Assembly (NCBI RefSeq): GCF_018861045.1
Contig: NZ_JAHKQJ010000005.1
Coordinates: 186,001-250,000, forward strand
DNA from: Octadecabacter sp. B2R22
Lineage (GTDB): Bacteria > Pseudomonadota > Alphaproteobacteria > Rhodobacterales > Rhodobacteraceae
Reading direction: 5' to 3'
DNA length: 64,000 nucleotides
Within the stretch, counting starts at the first letter, position 1; the number at the start of each line of letters is the position of its first letter. Below are positions 27,689 through 37,944 of this stretch, in pieces. A model generated the notes under the pieces. That model saw nothing but the letters and a program-made list of their open reading frames with translations, was not told the DNA's origin and did not search any database. Made by a program: the position numbers and the translations under genes.

Positions 27689-28891
27689 TCACTTACGTGT
27701 GAAATCGCCCACGACTTCGATGTGAGGCGACCAACGGAATTGATCCACAACGTCAATCCAATTTAGGTCAAACCCAGCAGCGATCAGGGCACCCGCATCC
27801 CGCGCAAATGTCACGGGATTACAAGACACCATTGCGACCCTTTTTAGATTGGATTGGCAAAGCGTAGCGATCTGCGCATCCGCGCCAGCACGAGGAGGAT
27901 CAAGCACAGCAAGATCAAACTTATTCAGTTCATCCGGTTCAAGCGGGCGGCGAAATAGATCCCGAGCTTCGGTTGTGATTGTCCTAAGGCCAGAGGCATG
28001 CCGCCATCCACGATCCAATGTCTCAAGCATTTCTTCGCTGCTTTCTACGGCATGAACGCTTGTTTGACCCGCCAAGGGCAATGAAAACGTGCCCGCTCCC
28101 GAAAACAGATCTACAACCCGCTTCGCGCCCTTGCTCGACTCAAGAACTGCAGCCACCAAAGCCGCCTCGCCTTCTGGGGTCGCTTGTAAGAAAGCACCCG
28201 CCGGCGGCGCAACGCGGGCATTCCCGAAGGCTTGTTCGGGCGCCTTGCGTGTCACAACAACGTCTTCGTTCCAAGCCAAGCGAGCGAGGTTATGAGTCTC
28301 AGCCAAGCCCGCAAGCTCAATTCGCAACTGTCCAGTCAACTCGCGATCAGTTTCAGCCAAAACATCAAGACCACCCAGCGTATCAGTTACAGTCAAATTG
28401 ACCTCTGACTTTCGAGAAGCTGCAATTGCTGTCAACGCTTCCAGCGCTGGGAAACCGTCCATGATTGCTTGTGTCAGAAGTTGGCAATCCGGCACGTCAA
28501 TCAACGCATCAGAAGCCTTCGCGTGAAACCCAACCATCGCGCCCTTTTTTGTGCGACGCCCAGAAAGCCGCGCGCGTCGTCGGCTGTTTGGGGGCGACGT
28601 ATGAAGCGTGCGAAACGGAAACGGTAAATCACGCGCTGTCATCGCTCGCTCAACAACACTCGCTTTCCAGCTCCCGACAAACGCATCCGATGCATGTTGC
28701 AACGAACAGCCACCGCAGCTTTTGAAATGACGGCATGGCGGTTTGACGCGGTCTACAACCGGAGTGACGATCCGGGCACTGCCATCGGCTTGCACTTCAA
28801 CTTCTTCGCCAGGCAATACGCGCTCCAACAGCGTCCCGTCAGGCATTTGACCCATTCCTGCTAGCGTCAATCGTTCAACTTTTTCAATCAT
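27689..28891 (-). CDS. RNA m5U methyltransferase, TrmA/RlmD family
   Basis: 400 aa. N-terminal TRAM domain (1-50), [4Fe-4S] cysteines C53, C59, C62 (PPCRHFKSCGGC) with a fourth in DVPDCQLL, SAM site VVDLFSGAGTFSLPLA and the catalytic Cys in VSCNPVTFARD. It forms 5-methyluridine in rRNA or tRNA; which position cannot be told from sequence. The start abuts the stop of the ABC exporter upstream (28892), so it is the last gene of a three-gene run. Confidence 0.92.
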   Translation of the reverse strand: MIEKVERLTLAGMGQMPDGTLLERVLPGEEVEVQADGSARIVTPVVDRVKPPCRHFKSCGGCSLQHASDAFVGSWKASVVERAMTARDLPFPFRTLHTSPPNSRRRARLSGRRTKKGAMVGFHAKASDALIDVPDCQLLTQAIMDGFPALEALTAIAASRKSEVNLTVTDTLGGLDVLAETDRELTGQLRIELAGLAETHNLARLAWNEDVVVTRKAPEQAFGNARVAPPAGAFLQATPEGEAALVAAVLESSKGAKRVVDLFSGAGTFSLPLAGQTSVHAVESSEEMLETLDRGWRHASGLRTITTEARDLFRRPLEPDELNKFDLAVLDPPRAGADAQIATLCQSNLKRVAMVSCNPVTFARDAGALIAAGFDLNWIDVVDQFRWSPHIEVVGDFTRK

Positions 28892-30742
28892 CTATTCCGC
28901 CGCATTCTGTCCTTGTTCGAAACCACCAGACTGACGATTCCAATACTTTGCATAAGTCCCGTTCTTGGCGAGCAGGTCTTCATGCCGTCCTTCTTCTACA
29001 ATCGCGCCATGTTCCAGAACAATTATGCGATCCATACCAGAAATCGTAGATAGCCGGTGCGCGATTGCGACAACGGTCTTGCCGATCATGGCCCGCGAAA
29101 GCGCCGACTGGATCGAAGATTCAACCTCGCTATCCAAAGCCGATGTCGCCTCATCCAGCACAAGAATAGGGGCATCCTTCAACATTGCTCGCGCCAAAGC
29201 GATCCGTTGTCTTTGTCCGCCTGACAATTTCACACCGCGCTCACCAAGATGCGCGTCATAACCGGTACGGCCTTGGTTGTCGCAGAGGTCTTTGATGAAC
29301 TCATGCGCCTCGGCTTTGCTTGCGGCGGCGATCATCTCATCGTCCGTAGCATCAGGGCGCCCGTAGGTGATGTTGTCTCGTGCGGAGCGGTTAAACATCG
29401 CCGTTTCTTGCGTGACCATTCCAATAGCATCACGAAGAGAATCTTGGGTTACAGTTGAGATCGTCTGGCCATCGATCAAAACTGCGCCGTCTTCGGGGTC
29501 ATACAATCGCAAAAGCAGTGCAACGAGTGTGGATTTCCCTGCGCCCGACGCCCCCACAATCCCCAGCTTTTCGCCCGGTTCAATCGTTAGATTGATGTTG
29601 CCTATACCGCCAACCTCACCGCCATATTGGAACGACACATCGCGAAATTCGATTTGAGCTTTCGTAACCTCCAAGGGCGCGGCATCAGGATGATCCGTTA
29701 GTTGGTGCGCGGGCGTGAGGGTGCGCATCCCGTCTTCCACTTCCCCGATATGCGAGAAAATTCCCATGAGCACGAAGCTCACCCAACCTGTCATCTGGCT
29801 AAGGCGGATGGACACCGCACCCACTGCAGCCAAGTCACCAGGCGAAACACCAGAGTCCCTCATCGATAGGCCGAACCCGACCATCGCCAAAGGCAAGATG
29901 CCCGCAAGAGTGATGAGCCCAAATCGGAACAGCACTGCGACCTCACCGAAATCAAGCGCACGCGCGCGTAAGTCTTGCATCGCGTGTTGCGCGGCGTCTG
30001 TTTCATGTCGCGTGCCAGCGAACAGTTTCACCGTTTTGATATTGGTGATCGTATCAACAACCTGACCCGTCAACATCGCGGCGGCCCCTGCCCTCGCCTT
30101 TGACCGTTTGCGAATGCGCGGCAGGAACAGCCGCAAGAAAACAATGTAACTGGAGAGCCAGAGCAAAAGGATAATCAAAAGGCGGGCATCAATTCCAACA
30201 ATCAAAACAGCCGTGCCTATGACAGTTGCAAGCGCGAAAAGGACAGCGTTAACTGTCTCGATCACCACTTCTGTCAGGGACCGCGCTACCTGCATTTGTT
30301 TTTGGGCAATGCGGCCGGCGAAATCATTGTCAAAGAATGTGACAGCCTGACCCAACGTCCAGCGGTGCAATCGCCCAACGACGAGAGTAAACAAGTTCGG
30401 CCCAATCACCACCGATTGAAACGACGCCGAAAACCCGAAAAGAGCCGGTCGTATGAACAGCAACAGAACAACAGCCGAAATCAAGACACCGACGCTATTC
30501 GAAAGGGGGTCAGAAGACACCGCGATATCGACAACGCGTCCGAGCAAGAACATCGCGAGCACTTCGCTGGCCCCGGCGATCGCGGATACGAAAGCTGCAA
30601 ACGCAATGATCCGCCACGCACCCGACAAGGCCCATCTAAAGAATCGAGCAAGCGTTGATGGTGGTGGGCCCGATGCTGCCATCTGGCTGTCAATCAGTCC
30701 GCCCAGTCGTTTGATCCCGTCTTGATAGGCCTGCACGATCAT
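28892..30742 (-). CDS. ABC exporter half-transporter (permease-ATPase), second of a pair
   Basis: 616 aa: N-terminal six-helix exporter domain, then ATPase. Walker A GASGAGKST, signature LSGGQRQR, Walker B ILVLDEATSALD and switch His in IAHRLSTI are all intact. Starts 4 bp inside the preceding exporter gene. The two are paralogous and probably form a heterodimer. Substrate (lipid, drug or peptide) unknown. Confidence 0.92.
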   Translation of the reverse strand: MIVQAYQDGIKRLGGLIDSQMAASGPPPSTLARFFRWALSGAWRIIAFAAFVSAIAGASEVLAMFLLGRVVDIAVSSDPLSNSVGVLISAVVLLLFIRPALFGFSASFQSVVIGPNLFTLVVGRLHRWTLGQAVTFFDNDFAGRIAQKQMQVARSLTEVVIETVNAVLFALATVIGTAVLIVGIDARLLIILLLWLSSYIVFLRLFLPRIRKRSKARAGAAAMLTGQVVDTITNIKTVKLFAGTRHETDAAQHAMQDLRARALDFGEVAVLFRFGLITLAGILPLAMVGFGLSMRDSGVSPGDLAAVGAVSIRLSQMTGWVSFVLMGIFSHIGEVEDGMRTLTPAHQLTDHPDAAPLEVTKAQIEFRDVSFQYGGEVGGIGNINLTIEPGEKLGIVGASGAGKSTLVALLLRLYDPEDGAVLIDGQTISTVTQDSLRDAIGMVTQETAMFNRSARDNITYGRPDATDDEMIAAASKAEAHEFIKDLCDNQGRTGYDAHLGERGVKLSGGQRQRIALARAMLKDAPILVLDEATSALDSEVESSIQSALSRAMIGKTVVAIAHRLSTISGMDRIIVLEHGAIVEEGRHEDLLAKNGTYAKYWNRQSGGFEQGQNAAE

Positions 30743-32583
30743 AAATCGCCTCCGTCGGCGTCAATGAAGCCACCTGATTGTCTTGACCAGAATCCGGCGT
30801 AGGGTCCGCCTTGGTTGATCAAATCATTATGTGTTCCGTCTTCGACAATTCGACCCTCATCCAAGACGATAATCCGATCCATTCGCGCAATTGTGGATAG
30901 TCGATGAGCAATCGCGATCACGGTCTTGCCTTCCATCATATCGTAGAGCGTCGCCTGAATTGCGGCTTCGACCTCACTATCCAATGCGCTGGTCGCTTCA
31001 TCTAACAACAGGATCGGTGCGTCCTTGAGTAGGACCCGCGAAAGAGTAATGCGCTGGCGTTGACCGCCTGACAACTTAACGCCACGCTCACCGACTTGGG
31101 CGTCGTAACCTGTCCGTCCCTGCCCGTCTTCGAGGTCGAGGATAAAGTCATGTGCCTCTGCCTGTTTTGCGGCCGCGATCATCTGTTCTTCGGTGGCAGT
31201 TGGCCGACCATAGAGGATGTTGTCACGAACAGATCGGTGCAAAAGGGAGCTGTCTTGTTGAACCATACCGATGGCTTGGCGCAGGCTGTCTTGTGACACG
31301 TCAGAGATGTCCTGATCATCGATCAAAATACGCCCGCTTTCCGCATCATAAAAACGCAGCAACAGCTTTACGAGCGTAGACTTCCCAGCCCCTGACCGCC
31401 CAACAAGTCCGACTTTTTGACCGGCCGGTATCGTTAGGTTTAACGTATCTAAACCGCCAGATGTTCGCCCATAATGGTGCGTTAATCCTTGTATCGTGAT
31501 AGCACCTTCTGTGACGTCCAAATCAACCGCAGCTTCTGCATCGGTAAGCGTAATCGGTTGGGCAATGGTTTCCATGCCTTCCGAGATAACCCCAAGGTTT
31601 TGAAACAAGTTGGTGACCGCCCACATGATCCAACCCGTCATCGCGTTCAGCCGCAATGTGAGTGCAGCAGCAGCAGCGACGATACCTGCCGTTGCTAACC
31701 CACCAGACCAAAGCCAAAGCGCCCAACCAACAACCGCCACGATCAGGAAGCCGTTCAATAAAACCAAAGAGACGTCCATGATCGTATAAAGCCGCATTTC
31801 CCGCTGCAAAGCTTTGCGGGTCTTTTCAATCGCCTCACGGGCGTAACTGACTTCGTTGTCATGATGAGCAAACATTTTGACGGAATGAATGTTGGTGTAG
31901 CTGTCCACAACCCTGCCCGTGACTTCGGATCGCGCATCAGATGATGCCTTGGCAGCGGGTCCAACCCTAAGGATTGTCCAACGCATAAGCGCTACATAAA
32001 GAGCGAACCAAACCAACATCGGCAGCAGCAACCGGACATCCGCACCCATTAAAAGAACCGCTGCACCAATAATATACGCAAGCGAGAACGTGACCGCGTC
32101 AAACACCTGAAACGCAACTTCACCCGCCGCAGGTGGCGTTTGCATGATGCGGTTCGCAATGCGCCCGGCAAAGTCGTTCTCAAACCAGCCAACCGATTGC
32201 CGCAAGACATGACGATGCGCGCGCCAGCGAACGATTGTACCAAAATTCGGAATTATAGATTGGTTTAGCAATGCAACATCGATGACTTGCAGCAAAGGCC
32301 GCAGCGTCAGCAAAAACACCCCGACGATGATGAATTCCCATCCATAGTCCGCCCAAAACGACACCTCTCCACCCGGCGCAATGAGGTCTACCAGACGGCC
32401 CATATAGGCGATCAACCAAATCTCGATTGTCGCGACAACAACGGACATGATTCCTGCCGCCCAGAATACTCTTTTAAATGGTTTCACATAGGTTTTCAGG
32501 AACGGCCAAAGGCGCGTTGGCGGTATGTTGTCCTCAGCATAAGATTGGTAAGGATCAACGAGGTTTTCAAAGAAGCGGAACAC
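30739..32583 (-). CDS. ABC exporter half-transporter (permease-ATPase), first of a pair
   Basis: 614 aa from a GTG start at 32583 (V/M-FRFFENLVDPY), preferred because AAGGA lies 10 bases before it; an ATG frame opens 36 bases further upstream (32619) and abuts lysE. Exporter membrane domain then ATPase with GRSGAGKST, LSGGQRQR, ILLLDEATSALD and AHRLSTI, all intact, so both ATP sites of a heterodimer would be competent. Overlaps the next exporter by 4 bp. Confidence 0.9.
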   Translation of the reverse strand: MFRFFENLVDPYQSYAEDNIPPTRLWPFLKTYVKPFKRVFWAAGIMSVVVATIEIWLIAYMGRLVDLIAPGGEVSFWADYGWEFIIVGVFLLTLRPLLQVIDVALLNQSIIPNFGTIVRWRAHRHVLRQSVGWFENDFAGRIANRIMQTPPAAGEVAFQVFDAVTFSLAYIIGAAVLLMGADVRLLLPMLVWFALYVALMRWTILRVGPAAKASSDARSEVTGRVVDSYTNIHSVKMFAHHDNEVSYAREAIEKTRKALQREMRLYTIMDVSLVLLNGFLIVAVVGWALWLWSGGLATAGIVAAAAALTLRLNAMTGWIMWAVTNLFQNLGVISEGMETIAQPITLTDAEAAVDLDVTEGAITIQGLTHHYGRTSGGLDTLNLTIPAGQKVGLVGRSGAGKSTLVKLLLRFYDAESGRILIDDQDISDVSQDSLRQAIGMVQQDSSLLHRSVRDNILYGRPTATEEQMIAAAKQAEAHDFILDLEDGQGRTGYDAQVGERGVKLSGGQRQRITLSRVLLKDAPILLLDEATSALDSEVEAAIQATLYDMMEGKTVIAIAHRLSTIARMDRIIVLDEGRIVEDGTHNDLINQGGPYAGFWSRQSGGFIDADGGDL

Positions 32584-32622
32584 GAGGAAGGTTTCCTTTC
32601 GCCCCTGAATAGATCGCAATCC

Positions 32623-33195
32623 CTACAGGAAAACCAGAGCAGAGAAACAAACCAAAGCCAGCGCCATTCCACGCATAAAGATCTGCCACTTTATTGGATC
32701 AACAAGAAGGGATTTCAGCAGGCTTCCTGCATAGGTCCAGAACAGGCAAACAAACAGATTGGTTACGCTGAACGTTATCGCCAAAATGCCCGCTTGAGCG
32801 ATCAGAGAAAGGTCGGGAACGAGCACAGAGGCAGACAGTGCTACGGCCCAAATTTTTGGGTTCACCCATTGAAATAGAATTGCCTCGAGGAAACTAAAGG
32901 GTCGATCCGAGCCTTGCGTTTGAATTGGAGGCGCGTTCCATAATTTCCACGCCATCCAAAGTATCCAGCACGCGGCGATCACTGTCAGCGCAAACCGCAA
33001 ACGCGGGGCGCCCTCAAGCAACGCACCGAGGCCTAGCGCTGTTACAAACGCGATGACGCCAACGCCAAGCGCGACCCCCAAGAGATGTGGTAACGTCGCG
33101 CGAAACCCGAAGCGCGCACCCGATGTCGTCAATAGGATTACGTTTGGCCCCGGTGAGAATAGGCCAAAGAACACAAACCCGACGAGCACTGTCAT
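32623..33195 (-). CDS. LysE-family transporter
   Basis: 190 aa, five to six predicted helices, with the family pattern LFSPGPNVILLTTSGARFG near the N-terminus. Such proteins export amino acids or homoserine-lactone-like solutes; the substrate is not readable. Start overlaps the CCA-enzyme stop as ATGA, placing it in a chain with the tRNA nucleotidyltransferase. Confidence 0.87.
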   Translation of the reverse strand: MTVLVGFVFFGLFSPGPNVILLTTSGARFGFRATLPHLLGVALGVGVIAFVTALGLGALLEGAPRLRFALTVIAACWILWMAWKLWNAPPIQTQGSDRPFSFLEAILFQWVNPKIWAVALSASVLVPDLSLIAQAGILAITFSVTNLFVCLFWTYAGSLLKSLLVDPIKWQIFMRGMALALVCFSALVFL

Positions 33196-34433
33196 GGCGT
33201 GGCCAAAAGGTCCGCTTTGGAAACCTCAAACCGTGCGCGGATCCAAACGGTTTCAAGTTGTTTGAGTCGATCGCCCAGCGCCTTACCTTCAAACGCGGGC
33301 ATCAGGTCTTGGGCTTTGATCGGAAACTCTGCGTTCGCCCCCATCGCAACATCAGCAAGAACAGAACTGTCAAATGGCAGCATCAACGACGCCCATCGCA
33401 AAAGAAGGCAATGCACTGCAGTCCAATACCCGTACCGATACCCAAGCTCGTGCGGTGGCGTCATCGATCCTGCTTCTGCGCGGACGAGGGCTAGTTTTTT
33501 GGCATCCACCTTAGAGAGCCGCAACCGATCCGAGATGTCTTCGCAACCCAGTGATGCAAGCCGCGTCGGAACATCCATAGGCGGAATCATGCGTCCTTCG
33601 ATTGGGTAAGTTTCTTCAAGATCAATCAGCCGAGCGAGCGTCAAAACAGATGCACCCGGCAAGATACGATTCAAGACGCCAGACTGTTCCATCGATCCGA
33701 CAATCGGCGCAACATCAAATTGTGCAATCAATCGGGTCATTTCCATGCCGATCCGTTCGAGGGAGACGCCCTCGAGCCCTTCGGCAAGCAGGGCGCAAGC
33801 CGAGAGCCCTTCTGCATCAATCCCGTCATTCCGTTTGCCGATAGACGCGGTAAACCGAAAGAACCTTAAGATCCTGAGGTAATCTTCTTCGATGCGTTTT
33901 AATGGGTCCCCGATAAAACGGACCCGTCGCGCCTTTAGATCGGTTGATCCACCGACAAGATCATGAACTTTGCCACGCCGGTCCGCATAAAAGGCGTTGA
34001 TGGTGAAGTCGCGGCGCATCGCGTCGTCTTCTATGTCCTTAGAAAATGCGACCGTGGCGTGACGTCCATCGGTCTCAATGTCTTTTCGAAACGTCGTAAT
34101 CTCAAAGGTCCCGGCTCCATCTGGAGCGACAGCGGTGATCGTTCCATGCTCAAGTCCGGTGGGGATCGCTTTCCACGAATTTTTTCGAGTCGCCAGTTCT
34201 TCAACGATCTTGGTTGTCACGTCCGGCAAAGCGTCCGTGCTTAGGTCAACATCCGAAACATCCCGTCCTAACACCGTGTCCCGAACACAGCCGCCAACCG
34301 CATAGATATGGTGACCTTGATCTTCGAATGCCACCATCAAAGTCTGCAAAGCTTCGTCCACCAACCAACGCGGCTGCCCAACGTTCGTTAATGCGCCAGA
34401 AGTGTCCCAAAACGATTGCACGGGATCGCTCAT
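33192..34433 (-). CDS. cca: CCA tRNA nucleotidyltransferase
   Basis: 413 aa. Adds or repairs the 3' CCA of tRNA. Class II features: GGCVRDTVLGRDVSDVDLSTD as catalytic head, RRDFTINAFYADR and RIEEDYLRILRFFRF. ATG at 34433 overlaps the CoA-Nudix stop as ATGA; a frame opening at 34538 would be 35 residues longer and overlap that gene. Rhodobacterial versions are usually near 385-400 aa, so the C-terminus is slightly long. Confidence 0.95.
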   Translation of the reverse strand: MSDPVQSFWDTSGALTNVGQPRWLVDEALQTLMVAFEDQGHHIYAVGGCVRDTVLGRDVSDVDLSTDALPDVTTKIVEELATRKNSWKAIPTGLEHGTITAVAPDGAGTFEITTFRKDIETDGRHATVAFSKDIEDDAMRRDFTINAFYADRRGKVHDLVGGSTDLKARRVRFIGDPLKRIEEDYLRILRFFRFTASIGKRNDGIDAEGLSACALLAEGLEGVSLERIGMEMTRLIAQFDVAPIVGSMEQSGVLNRILPGASVLTLARLIDLEETYPIEGRMIPPMDVPTRLASLGCEDISDRLRLSKVDAKKLALVRAEAGSMTPPHELGYRYGYWTAVHCLLLRWASLMLPFDSSVLADVAMGANAEFPIKAQDLMPAFEGKALGDRLKQLETVWIRARFEVSKADLLATP

Positions 34434-35023
34434 TTGGCCCCCTCCGCCAAGCCACGAAGAATGCGCGCGGTTGCGCCCCAGATGTAATATGGCCCGAAAG
34501 GCACAACGTAATACTGTCGTTTTTGCCCGCGCCACCAACGACCTTCGATTGCGTAGTTTTCGGTGTTCAAGACATGAGCCAACGGTACAGTAAATACCTC
34601 GGCGACTTCCCCGGGTTCTGCAACGAAGTCTAGGGCTGACGGAACCAAACCTACAACGGGTGTTACCGCATAATTGGTCACCGTCTCATGGTTTGGTAGT
34701 GTTCCAATCACTTGGACGGAGTCTGATCTTAGGCCAATTTCCTCATGAGCCTCCCGCAGAGCCGTATGAGCCAGGTCGCGATCGGTATCATCCTTACGCC
34801 CCCCCGCAAACGCAATCTGCCCAGCGTGATGTTTCAGCTGGGCAGATCGTTTTGTCAGAATGAGTTGGCCGTCCATGCTTACAGCAACCAAGACAGCGGC
34901 AGGTTTTAGTGTACGCTTCTCAGGCGACGCCAATTCCGGATTCAGATCAAAATCCGAAGACGCTTGCCGCACGTTTTGAACCGCGCGGCGAAGCGATTGT
35001 TCTAGGGCGTCAGGACTTAGCAT
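34430..35023 (-). CDS. CoA pyrophosphatase (Nudix)
   Basis: 197 aa. Nudix box FAGGRKDDTDRDLAHTALREAHEEIG, preceded by the CoA-pyrophosphatase marker QLKHHAGQIAFAGG. Cleaves CoA to 3',5'-ADP and phosphopantetheine. ATG at 35023 lies 14 bp inside the end of hslO, so the genes overlap; the cca start overlaps its own stop. Confidence 0.92.
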   Translation of the reverse strand: MLSPDALEQSLRRAVQNVRQASSDFDLNPELASPEKRTLKPAAVLVAVSMDGQLILTKRSAQLKHHAGQIAFAGGRKDDTDRDLAHTALREAHEEIGLRSDSVQVIGTLPNHETVTNYAVTPVVGLVPSALDFVAEPGEVAEVFTVPLAHVLNTENYAIEGRWWRGQKRQYYVVPFGPYYIWGATARILRGLAEGAK

Positions 35024-36008
35024 CTGGGCCTTCGGTCGCCTCGAACCCCAGCGTGTTTGGCTGGAATTCGTAATGCGCACCGCAGAACTGGCAGTCGGCA
35101 GTAACGGTGTTCTCGTCCGTCGTCATATGAGCGATGTCTCGAGCCGAATAGATCGACAGTGATTGACGCACCTTTTCGGGCGAGCAGGAACATCCGAATT
35201 CAACGGGTTGCGCGTCAAAGACCCTTGGTTGATCTTCGTGAAACAAACGTACCAACAGCTCCGTGGGTTGAACGCTTGGGCCAATCAATTCCAGTTCTTC
35301 CGCGGTCCGCAGGTGGGCTGTCGCGCGGTTCCAGTTTTCGCCTTCATCTTCATCCAGAATGTCGGCGGGGCTCAACAACCCGTCTTCGCCGGTTGGCTCA
35401 TCCGCGACCGATGGTGAAGCCTTGGGCATGGACTGCAGCATGATACCGCCCGCGCGCCAAGACTCTTGGCCGCCTGGCACGGAGGACTTGCCGTACGTTA
35501 GCTGAAATGCAGTCGGCAGTTGTTCACTTTGGGCGAAATAGGCTTCTGCACATGCAGATAGCGATCCGCCGGCGATTGGAGTGATTCCTTGGTAGGGCGT
35601 CGTCCCCTCGCCTTGGTCGATAAGAATCGCAAAGTAGCCCTTACCTATTTGCGGAAAGGGGTGGCCATTTGGATCAATCTTTTCTTCATCGTAACTTGCG
35701 TACGCACGAATTTTCCCAGGCTTCCCATCTGTTGTAGGGCCATAGTAATCCGTCGCGATTAATCGCGCTGGGCCATCTCCGCGAACTTGCAGTGAAAGCT
35801 TCCAGCGCAGTTTGATCGTTTGACCGATCAACGCCGTTAGCAAGGCCATTTCTGCAACCAAAGCCTCAACAGCCGCGGGATAGTTGTGCTGGGAAAGAAC
35901 CTGATCCAGCACACCATCGAGACGGGCCACGCGACCCCGAATATCAGAGTCGTCAAGCTGGAATGGCAGGACGGTGTCGTCCCAAGCAATTTTAGATGCA
36001 GTGTTCAT
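35010..36008 (-). CDS. hslO: Redox-regulated chaperone Hsp33
   Basis: 332 aa. The zinc redox switch is intact: C273 and C275 (CSC), C306 and C309 (CQFC). Under oxidants the disulfides form and the chaperone becomes active. Upstream of the CoA-Nudix, cca, lysE run with overlapping ends; 74 bp divergent gap to the next Nudix gene. Confidence 0.96.
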   Translation of the reverse strand: MNTASKIAWDDTVLPFQLDDSDIRGRVARLDGVLDQVLSQHNYPAAVEALVAEMALLTALIGQTIKLRWKLSLQVRGDGPARLIATDYYGPTTDGKPGKIRAYASYDEEKIDPNGHPFPQIGKGYFAILIDQGEGTTPYQGITPIAGGSLSACAEAYFAQSEQLPTAFQLTYGKSSVPGGQESWRAGGIMLQSMPKASPSVADEPTGEDGLLSPADILDEDEGENWNRATAHLRTAEELELIGPSVQPTELLVRLFHEDQPRVFDAQPVEFGCSCSPEKVRQSLSIYSARDIAHMTTDENTVTADCQFCGAHYEFQPNTLGFEATEGPDAKS

Positions 36009-36082
36009 AGGGCTTTCCTAACAAGTCGAGGATTGGCATACCGCGTCCATATAGGTGCCACAAGACAGGGAAAAAGGGTAAG

Positions 36083-36514
36083 ATGCGAAGATACGGCGAT
36101 CGAGTTGACCCCGCTATGCGCTACACGCCGCGCCCCGGTGCCTATGCAATCCTCCAAAGAGGCCGAGATTTATTGCTTACTGTGCAAGACGGGCAGCGCC
36201 CCGAATTTCAATTGCCAGGTGGCGGAATTGATCCGGGGGAGCATATTATTCCAGCGTTGCATCGCGAAGTCATGGAAGAAACGGGCTGGCGCATTACACG
36301 GCCCATGCGGTTGGGAGCGTTCAAACGCTTTGTTTTCATGCCCGAATATGACATGTGGGCTGAGAAAATCTGCGCTATTTATTGGGCTGAACCGACGCTG
36401 TGCCTAGGCCCCCCTACCGAAGAATTGCACTCTGCAGTCTGGGTCCCAATGCACCAAGCACCCGCCTTGCTAGGCAACGACGGTGACGCAGCCTTCGTAG
36501 CCAGCTTGCTCTAG
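36083..36514 (+). CDS. Nudix hydrolase, substrate unknown
   Basis: 143 aa. Nudix box [25 protein letters not shown] is complete. Length and the early [17 protein letters not shown] are general. Third Nudix gene in the window; substrate unassigned. Divergent from hslO; argG follows 49 bp after the stop. Confidence 0.88.
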   Translation: MRRYGDRVDPAMRYTPRPGAYAILQRGRDLLLTVQDGQRPEFQLPGGGIDPGEHIIPALHREVMEETGWRITRPMRLGAFKRFVFMPEYDMWAEKICAIYWAEPTLCLGPPTEELHSAVWVPMHQAPALLGNDGDAAFVASLL

Positions 36515-36563
36515 TCCAGAAATCGGAGTAACCCGCTGGCGATCAACGCTTAGGAGTTCTCCC

Positions 36564-37787
36564 ATGTCTGCACCCAAAAAAGTCGTACTTGCCTATTCAG
36601 GTGGCTTGGACACGTCAATCATTCTGAAATGGCTGCAAACGGAATACGGCTGCGAAGTCGTAACATTTACCGCCGACCTCGGTCAGGGCGAAGAACTGGA
36701 ACCCGCCCGCAAAAAAGCGTTGGACATGGGTATCCCTGAAAAAAATATCTACATCGAAGACGTCCGCGAAGAATTTGTACGCGATTTTGTCTTCCCTATG
36801 TTCCGTGCAAACGCAGTTTACGAAGGTCTTTACCTGTTGGGCACGTCCATTGCCCGCCCTTTGATTTCCAAACGACTGGTTGAGATCGCTGAAGAAGTTG
36901 GCGCAGACGCTGTTGCGCATGGCGCGACAGGTAAAGGCAACGACCAAGTTCGTTTTGAGCTGGCCGCATATGCGCTGAACCCAGATATCAAAGTAATTGC
37001 GCCGTGGCGTGAATGGGATTTGTCCAGCCGTACTAAGTTGTTGGAATTCGCAGAGGCCCACCAAATTCAAGTAGCCAAAGACAAACGCGGCGAAGCGCCG
37101 TTTTCCGTTGATGCAAATCTGTTGCACACGTCTTCCGAAGGCAAGGTTCTGGAAGATCCTGCTGAGATCGCGCCGGATTACGTCTATCAGCGCACCGTTG
37201 CGCCCGAAGATGCACCGAACGAACCTGAATTTGTCGAGATCGGTTTTGAAAAGGGCGACGCAGTTTCAATCAACGGCACTGACATGTCACCTGCCGAAGT
37301 CCTAACCAAACTTAACGAACTCGGCGGCAAGCACGGTTGTGGCAGACTTGATTTGGTTGAGGGCCGTTTCGTCGGCATGAAATCTCGCGGAGTTTATGAA
37401 ACACCGGGCGGCACGCTGCTTTTGGAAGCACACCGTGGCATTGAATCGATCACGTTGGATCGCGGCGCGGCGCACCTGAAAGACGAGCTTATGCCTCGTT
37501 ATGCCGAACTGATTTACAATGGCTTCTGGTATTCGCCGGAACGTGAAATGCTGCAGGCGGCAATCGACAAGTCACAAGAACATGTAACCGGCACAGTAAC
37601 GTTGAAGCTCTACAAAGGTTCAGCAAAAACCGTCGCACGTGCATCTGATTTCAGCCTCTATTCCGAAGCCCATGTTACGTTCGAAGACGATGCAGGCGCT
37701 TATGACCAGAAAGATGCCGCAGGTTTCATTCAGTTGAACGCGCTTCGCCTGAAACTACTTGCAGCACGCGACAAGCGCACAAAATAA
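36564..37787 (+). CDS. argG: Argininosuccinate synthase
   Basis: Joins citrulline and aspartate with ATP in arginine synthesis. 407 aa. PP-loop AYSGGLDTS near residue 10, [13 protein letters not shown] and [10 protein letters not shown] are all present. ATG at 36564 has GGAG 6 bases upstream. Ends in a long inverted repeat that may stop transcription. Confidence 0.98.
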   Translation: MSAPKKVVLAYSGGLDTSIILKWLQTEYGCEVVTFTADLGQGEELEPARKKALDMGIPEKNIYIEDVREEFVRDFVFPMFRANAVYEGLYLLGTSIARPLISKRLVEIAEEVGADAVAHGATGKGNDQVRFELAAYALNPDIKVIAPWREWDLSSRTKLLEFAEAHQIQVAKDKRGEAPFSVDANLLHTSSEGKVLEDPAEIAPDYVYQRTVAPEDAPNEPEFVEIGFEKGDAVSINGTDMSPAEVLTKLNELGGKHGCGRLDLVEGRFVGMKSRGVYETPGGTLLLEAHRGIESITLDRGAAHLKDELMPRYAELIYNGFWYSPEREMLQAAIDKSQEHVTGTVTLKLYKGSAKTVARASDFSLYSEAHVTFEDDAGAYDQKDAAGFIQLNALRLKLLAARDKRTK

Positions 37788-37791
37788 GCGC

Positions 37792-37828
37792 CAGCAGAGC
37801 GATCATCATTTGTTAGATCGCTCTGCTG
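37792..37828 (+). terminator. Inverted repeat after argG, possible terminator
   Basis: CAGCAGAGCGATC / GATCGCTCTGCTG, 13 pairs with an 11-base loop, starting 5 bases after the argG stop. No proper T-run follows (AACCCTTTTC), so either a weak terminator or an mRNA-end stabiliser. Confidence 0.55.
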
Positions 37829-37944
37829 AACCCTTTTCAGCACCGCTGGAAAGTTGCGATTGGTAAACTGCGCGTGAGCACACGCCGCAGTGAATTGCGC
37901 AACGTCACCTTTACCGCGATTGTTACGGACAAAGGAGATATTCC

